From contig NZ_JZWV01000292.1 in NCBI RefSeq assembly GCF_000966975.1, positions 1 through 17,928 of the forward strand: DNA of 17,928 nucleotides. Direction: 5' to 3'. The stretch comes from Streptomyces katrae. GTDB taxonomy: Bacteria; Actinomycetota; Actinomycetes; Streptomycetales; Streptomycetaceae. Below, in pieces: positions 15,589 through 17,928 of the stretch. Numbering within the stretch: the first letter of the stretch is position 1; each line of letters starts with the position of its first letter. The position numbers and the translations under genes are program-made. The notes below the pieces were generated by a model that made no database searches, was not told the origin of the DNA, and worked only from the letters and a program-made list of their open reading frames with translations.

Positions 15589-15619
15589 AGCGAAGACCTT
15601 GCCACCGTGTCAAGGTCAA
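15589..15619 (-). promoter_or_regulatory. MerR-type promoter and operator of the HEAT operon
   Basis: A 23-bp imperfect palindrome at 15595-15617 has perfect outer arms GACCTTG and CAAGGTC and perfect inner CAC and GTG; only the centre and one pair differ. On the minus strand a -35 TTGACC (15614-15619) is followed by a 19-base spacer carrying the dyad and a weak -10 TTCGCT (15589-15594). The long 19-bp spacer with a centred dyad is the hallmark of promoters activated by MerR proteins through DNA twisting. It lies about 23 bases before the GTG at 15566, so the regulator probably controls its own operon. Confidence 0.75.
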
Positions 15620-15622
15620 GCC

Positions 15623-15646
15623 GGCCGCGGGGGACCGCCCGTGGTC
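15623..15646 (-). terminator. Hairpin at the end of the M15-like gene
   Basis: GGCCGCGGG (15623-15631) can pair with CCCGTGGTC (15638-15646) with two G-U pairs and a 6-base loop, overlapping the stop codon. It sits directly upstream of the -35 of the HEAT operon and would insulate it. Confidence 0.4.
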
Positions 15647-16154
15647 AGCAGCCGCCGCAGTTGTAGTAGAGGACGTCCCAGTGGTTGCCCTCGTCCGCGT
15701 AGACGTTGCCCGAGCCCGACTTCCACTGGGGAGCGCCGTCGCCGCGCACGCCGATGTAGGCGAACGTGCCCTTGATGTAGTTGGTGAGGCAGGTGGCCTT
15801 GGCGTAGTCGAGCTTGTAGCCGTTCCAGTGGGAGTACGTACCGCTCGCGTGCCCGGTCTCGGTGCCGCCGGTGATGTTGAGCGCGCAGCCGCTGGCGCTC
15901 TTCAGGGTCTGGGCGCCCTGGGCCGTGGCGAGGTTGAGCTGCTCGAAGGAGGTACAGGTCGGGTTGTCGCGGTCCGAGCAGTTCCCCGAGGAGGACCAGG
16001 TGATCCCGGCCTGGCGGAACATCGACGTGGCCGTCGCATGGGTGATCTTGGTCGCCGCCTGGGCCTGGGCCGTACCGGACAGTGCGCCGAAGCCCGGTGC
16101 GAAGAGCGCGCCGAGGACGAGGAACAGGGCGGTGAGGACGGATCGGGTCTTCAC
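15645..16154 (-). CDS. Secreted six-cysteine protein with M15 / hedgehog-type zinc peptidase motifs
   Basis: 169 residues from GTG 16152-16154, with AGGAGG 8 bases upstream. A signal peptide covers about 1-34: MKTRSVLTALFLVLGALFAP, then AQAQAA. The mature domain of about 135 residues contains SHWNGYKLD (108-116), matching the zinc motif HxxGxxxD of M15 D,D-peptidases (ligands H109 and D116). It also contains DEGNHWD (154-160), matching the E-x-x-H-W motif (E155, H158). Six cysteines (59, 67, 90, 122, 166, 169) could form three disulfides. These motifs suggest a metallopeptidase or cell-wall hydrolase acting outside the cell, but the fold assignment is mine and unsearched. It is divergent from the ADP-ribosyltransferase gene across 270 bases. 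Confidence 0.75.
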   Translation of the reverse strand: MKTRSVLTALFLVLGALFAPGFGALSGTAQAQAATKITHATATSMFRQAGITWSSSGNCSDRDNPTCTSFEQLNLATAQGAQTLKSASGCALNITGGTETGHASGTYSHWNGYKLDYAKATCLTNYIKGTFAYIGVRGDGAPQWKSGSGNVYADEGNHWDVLYYNCGGC

Positions 16155-16209
16155 GACGTGAGCCTCCTGCTGGATGACCGTGGGGGGTGGGGCCGGGTCC
16201 GTGCGGGTG

Positions 16210-16229
16210 GGGCACCGGAGATGGTGCCC
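16210..16229. promoter_or_regulatory. Inverted repeat in the peptidase / ADP-ribosyltransferase gap
   Basis: GGGCACC-N6-GGTGCCC, perfect 7-bp arms, 56 bases upstream of the M15-like gene start. Possible operator. Confidence 0.4.
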
Positions 16230-16314
16230 GACCCGGCAGCCGGCGCGCCAGAGGGCCCCTCGCCGTCCGGCCCGCTCGTCGGCGGCCGGTGAAACCTTTT
16301 CCCAGTACGACTGA

Positions 16315-16332
16315 TCCACCCGCACGGGTGGA
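16315..16332. promoter_or_regulatory. 18-bp palindrome in the peptidase / ADP-ribosyltransferase gap
   Basis: TCCACCCGCACGGGTGGA, perfect 8-bp arms with a 2-base centre, lying mid-way between the divergent genes. Its half-site (ACGGGTGGA) resembles the arm of the dyad at 16377-16399 (ACGGGGTG), so one protein could bind both. Confidence 0.5.
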
Positions 16333-16372
16333 CCGCCCGCCGCAGCCCGGCCCCGGCAGCTGACGGCCCCTC

Positions 16373-16399
16373 TATAAACGGGGTGTCCTCCACCCCGTT
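16373..16399 (+). promoter_or_regulatory. -10-like TATAAA followed by a dyad at the likely transcription start
   Basis: TATAAA (16373-16378) is a rare AT-rich hexamer here and a good -10 candidate, although no -35 is evident. It runs into AACGGGGTG-TCCTC-CACCCCGTT (16377-16399), a perfect 9-bp stem with a 5-base loop. A transcript starting 5-7 bases after the -10 would carry this hairpin at its very 5' end. The dyad could be an operator, an mRNA stabiliser, or a structure hiding the start. Confidence 0.5.
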
Positions 16400-16424
16400 G
16401 CCTCCACTGATGGGTCGTCACGCC

Positions 16425-17111
16425 ATGCTGAAAGCCGCCCTGCGGGTGCTCGCCGCCACCTTCGTCCTCTCCGCCGCCGCCCTGACGCCGCCCGCCGCGG
16501 CCGCCGACGACGACTCCAGTGCCCCCTGCGGCCCCGTCGTCGAGTACCGCGCCTGGGACTGGTGGCGCACCACGACCAACCAGACGATCGCGAGGACGGT
16601 CGCGTCCACGGCGGCCGGGGAACGCTGGCAGTGGCGCGATGACGTCAACACCCTGTGGCGCGGCGACACCAGGGAGAACGTCGAGGAGATCTTCCGGACC
16701 GGCTTCACCCCGCGCGGCGACCAGCTCATCCCGCTCGCGGAGTACATCGTCAAGGGCGGCGGCCAGCTCAGCGCCCACCTCAGCACCAGCTGTGACCCGT
16801 CCGTCGCCAAGCGGTTCGCCACGTACGGCGCGGAGAAGACCGGCTGGGTGTACGAGATCTACGCGCCCGGCGGCATCGACGTGAACGCGACGGCCCGGCT
16901 GAACGGCTACCAGTCGCCGTACCTGTGGAACAAGGAGATCGACTTCCCGGGCGGGGTGCAGGGCAACTTCATCAAGGGCGCGTGCAAGTACCGGCTCACG
17001 GGCACCGATCCGGTCACCAACGACAAGACCTGGGAGCAGCTCGGCTGCAAGGACAACGCAGGCTTTGCCCCGTACAAGAACGACCGGGCCGCCTACGTCC
17101 TCGCGCACTGA
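16425..17111 (+). CDS. Secreted Scabin/ScARP-like (pierisin-type) mono-ADP-ribosyltransferase
   Basis: 228 residues from ATG 16425; in-frame alternatives are ATG 16410 and a possible leaderless GTG 16383. None has a ribosome site. A signal peptide covers about 1-27 (LRVLAATFVLSAAALTPPAA). Catalytic landmarks of the R-S-E class of ADP-ribosyltransferases follow in order: WRGDTR with R79; HLSTS with S120-T121-S122; YAPGGIDVN (146-154); and the ARTT loop NKEIDFPGGV (169-178) with catalytic E171. Spacing and the APGGIDVN and FPGG blocks match Scabin and ScARP, which ADP-ribosylate guanine in DNA or nucleosides. The residue two before the glutamate is N169, where Scabin/ScARP have Gln. Four cysteines (35, 123, 187, 208) fit an extracellular protein. 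It is divergent from the M15-like gene and convergent with a SUKH-4-type gene. Confidence 0.85.
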   Translation: MLKAALRVLAATFVLSAAALTPPAAAADDDSSAPCGPVVEYRAWDWWRTTTNQTIARTVASTAAGERWQWRDDVNTLWRGDTRENVEEIFRTGFTPRGDQLIPLAEYIVKGGGQLSAHLSTSCDPSVAKRFATYGAEKTGWVYEIYAPGGIDVNATARLNGYQSPYLWNKEIDFPGGVQGNFIKGACKYRLTGTDPVTNDKTWEQLGCKDNAGFAPYKNDRAAYVLAH

Positions 17112-17162
17112 TCCCGGCCGCCCGGCCGCGGTACCGGGGCCACCGCCCGGTCCGTCCGGCGC

Positions 17163-17196
17163 GTCCGGGCCGGGGCGGCGGGCGGCGGGCCCGGGC
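17163..17196. terminator. Stem-loop between convergent genes
   Basis: GTCCGGGCC (17163-17171) pairs with GGCCCGGGC (17188-17196) with one G-U pair and a 16-base loop, between the ADP-ribosyltransferase and SUKH-4 stop codons. It is embedded in very GC-rich sequence, so moderate confidence. Confidence 0.4.
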
Positions 17197-17223
17197 GGCG
17201 GCACGGGACCGCCCGTCGCGCCG

Positions 17224-17916
17224 TCAGAAGCCCCAGGGGCTGAGCTCGGTGATGGCGGCGAACAGGTGCCCCCACACGTCCGCCGCGGGGGCGTCCTCGT
17301 CCACCGTGAGCGGTTCGAGGGCGGCGACCTCGCGGAGGAAGTCCCCCTCGCCGTCCTCGCCGGGGTGCCCGTTCCAGCAGGCACCCATGAAACGGTACTG
17401 GGCCTCCAGGACCCGTACGAACGTCTCGGTGTCCCGGGCGAGCGGGAAGGGCTCCTCGCCGTTGCGGACCAGCGACACCGCGCCCGTCTCCGGGTGGACC
17501 AGCACCCGGCCGGTGTCGCCATAGGCCAGGTCCAGGGTGCCCAGGTGGAGCAGGCCGTTCGCGTCGGGCTCCTGGGCCTCCTCCCGGCCCCAGGCCAGCG
17601 TGAAGGTGGCCACCCCTGCGGCGAACCAGGTCGGCAGCCCCGCCGTCACGGCCAGCTCCCGCGTGGGCGCGTGCCCGAGCGCGGCGGGCAGCTGATCGGC
17701 CGTCAGCACCACCATGCCGTCCGCGTCGAACGCCGCCTCCAGGCGGGCGGCGTCCAGGGGCGTCTCGGCGGGCGCCGGCCCCGCGAACCACGGGGCGGCC
17801 CCGCCCCAGGAGACGGCCCCGGCGTCCGCCGGCCCGTCCGCCGCCGCGCCGCCGTGCTCCAGGACCACGATCCCGCGCGGCTCGGAGAACAGGACGCGAC
17901 CGCCGCCCAGGGGCAC
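17224..17916 (-). CDS. SUKH-4 family protein (start uncertain, may extend past the window)
   Basis: 230 residues from GTG 17914-17916, with GGGAGG 6 bases upstream. The frame is open to the window edge (WEDP precedes), so the true start may be outside. HAPTRELAVTAGLPTWFA (about 81-98) is the SUKH-4 entry pattern, a strand with a conserved GLP. It is followed by LGTLDLAYGDTGRVLVHPET and GAVSLVRNGEEPFPLARDTE, then TFVRVLEAQYRFMG, the usual helix and ending. SUKH proteins are intracellular immunity proteins of polymorphic toxins, though orphans are frequent. It converges on the ADP-ribosyltransferase gene 112 bases away, suggesting but not proving an immunity role against it. A full-length SUKH-4 protein fused to other domains is also possible. 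Confidence 0.75.
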   Translation of the reverse strand: MPLGGGRVLFSEPRGIVVLEHGGAAADGPADAGAVSWGGAAPWFAGPAPAETPLDAARLEAAFDADGMVVLTADQLPAALGHAPTRELAVTAGLPTWFAAGVATFTLAWGREEAQEPDANGLLHLGTLDLAYGDTGRVLVHPETGAVSLVRNGEEPFPLARDTETFVRVLEAQYRFMGACWNGHPGEDGEGDFLREVAALEPLTVDEDAPAADVWGHLFAAITELSPWGF

Positions 17917-17928
17917 GGGGTCCTCCCA

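Noticed and set aside
15567..15605. Longer N-terminus for the HEAT protein from GTG 15605
   Set aside because: That start lies within the MerR-type operator and has no ribosome site; GTG 15566 has GAGGAGG.

Overview
The window is very GC-rich, with codon third positions almost all G or C and genes packed on both strands. It carries marker families of Actinobacteria: a WhiB-like protein, a SigB/SigF-type sigma factor, a DUF4436 protein, a Scabin/ScARP-like ADP-ribosyltransferase and an emfourin-like protein. The best guess is a Streptomyces or close relative, in a chromosomal region of accessory and stress genes. I saw no rRNA, tRNA, CRISPR array, transposase or phage gene.

Left part (1-6100). 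A DUF4436 membrane protein (minus strand, cut by the window edge) is followed by a LysR regulator divergent from an MFS exporter, with a perfect inverted repeat in the gap between them. The exporter overlaps tail-to-tail with an NAD(P)-binding SDR/DUF2867 fusion. A polytopic membrane protein runs divergently from that gene.

Middle (6100-11740). A hypothetical gene that appears to carry a frameshift converges on a SigB/F-type sigma factor. The sigma gene is divergent from a small winged-helix protein across a palindromic control region. A very strong stem-loop then separates the winged-helix gene from an orphan emfourin-type metalloprotease inhibitor. An MscS channel, a WhiB-like regulator and a FUSC/aromatic-acid-exporter membrane protein follow on the plus strand. 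This reads as an envelope-stress and stationary-phase neighbourhood.

Right part (11720-17928). A secreted serine hydrolase (penicillin-binding fold) and a secreted DUF3887 protein lie on the minus strand. Next comes a two-gene HEAT operon, also on the minus strand: a HEAT-repeat protein, then a MerR regulator whose C-terminal sensor half is itself HEAT repeats. The MerR gene is broken by an exact 17-bp tandem duplication. Deleting one copy restores a single 336-residue protein. The operon has a textbook MerR-type operator/promoter.

After that, a six-cysteine secreted M15-like zinc peptidase candidate is divergent from a secreted Scabin/ScARP-type mono-ADP-ribosyltransferase. The ART has Asn where the expected QxE motif has Gln. 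The shared control region holds three inverted repeats. A SUKH-4-type protein converges on the ART and could be an immunity partner.

The most interesting items are the duplication-broken MerR-HEAT gene under its own operator, the variant ADP-ribosyltransferase with its divergent peptidase and convergent SUKH-4 gene, and the orphan emfourin gene.
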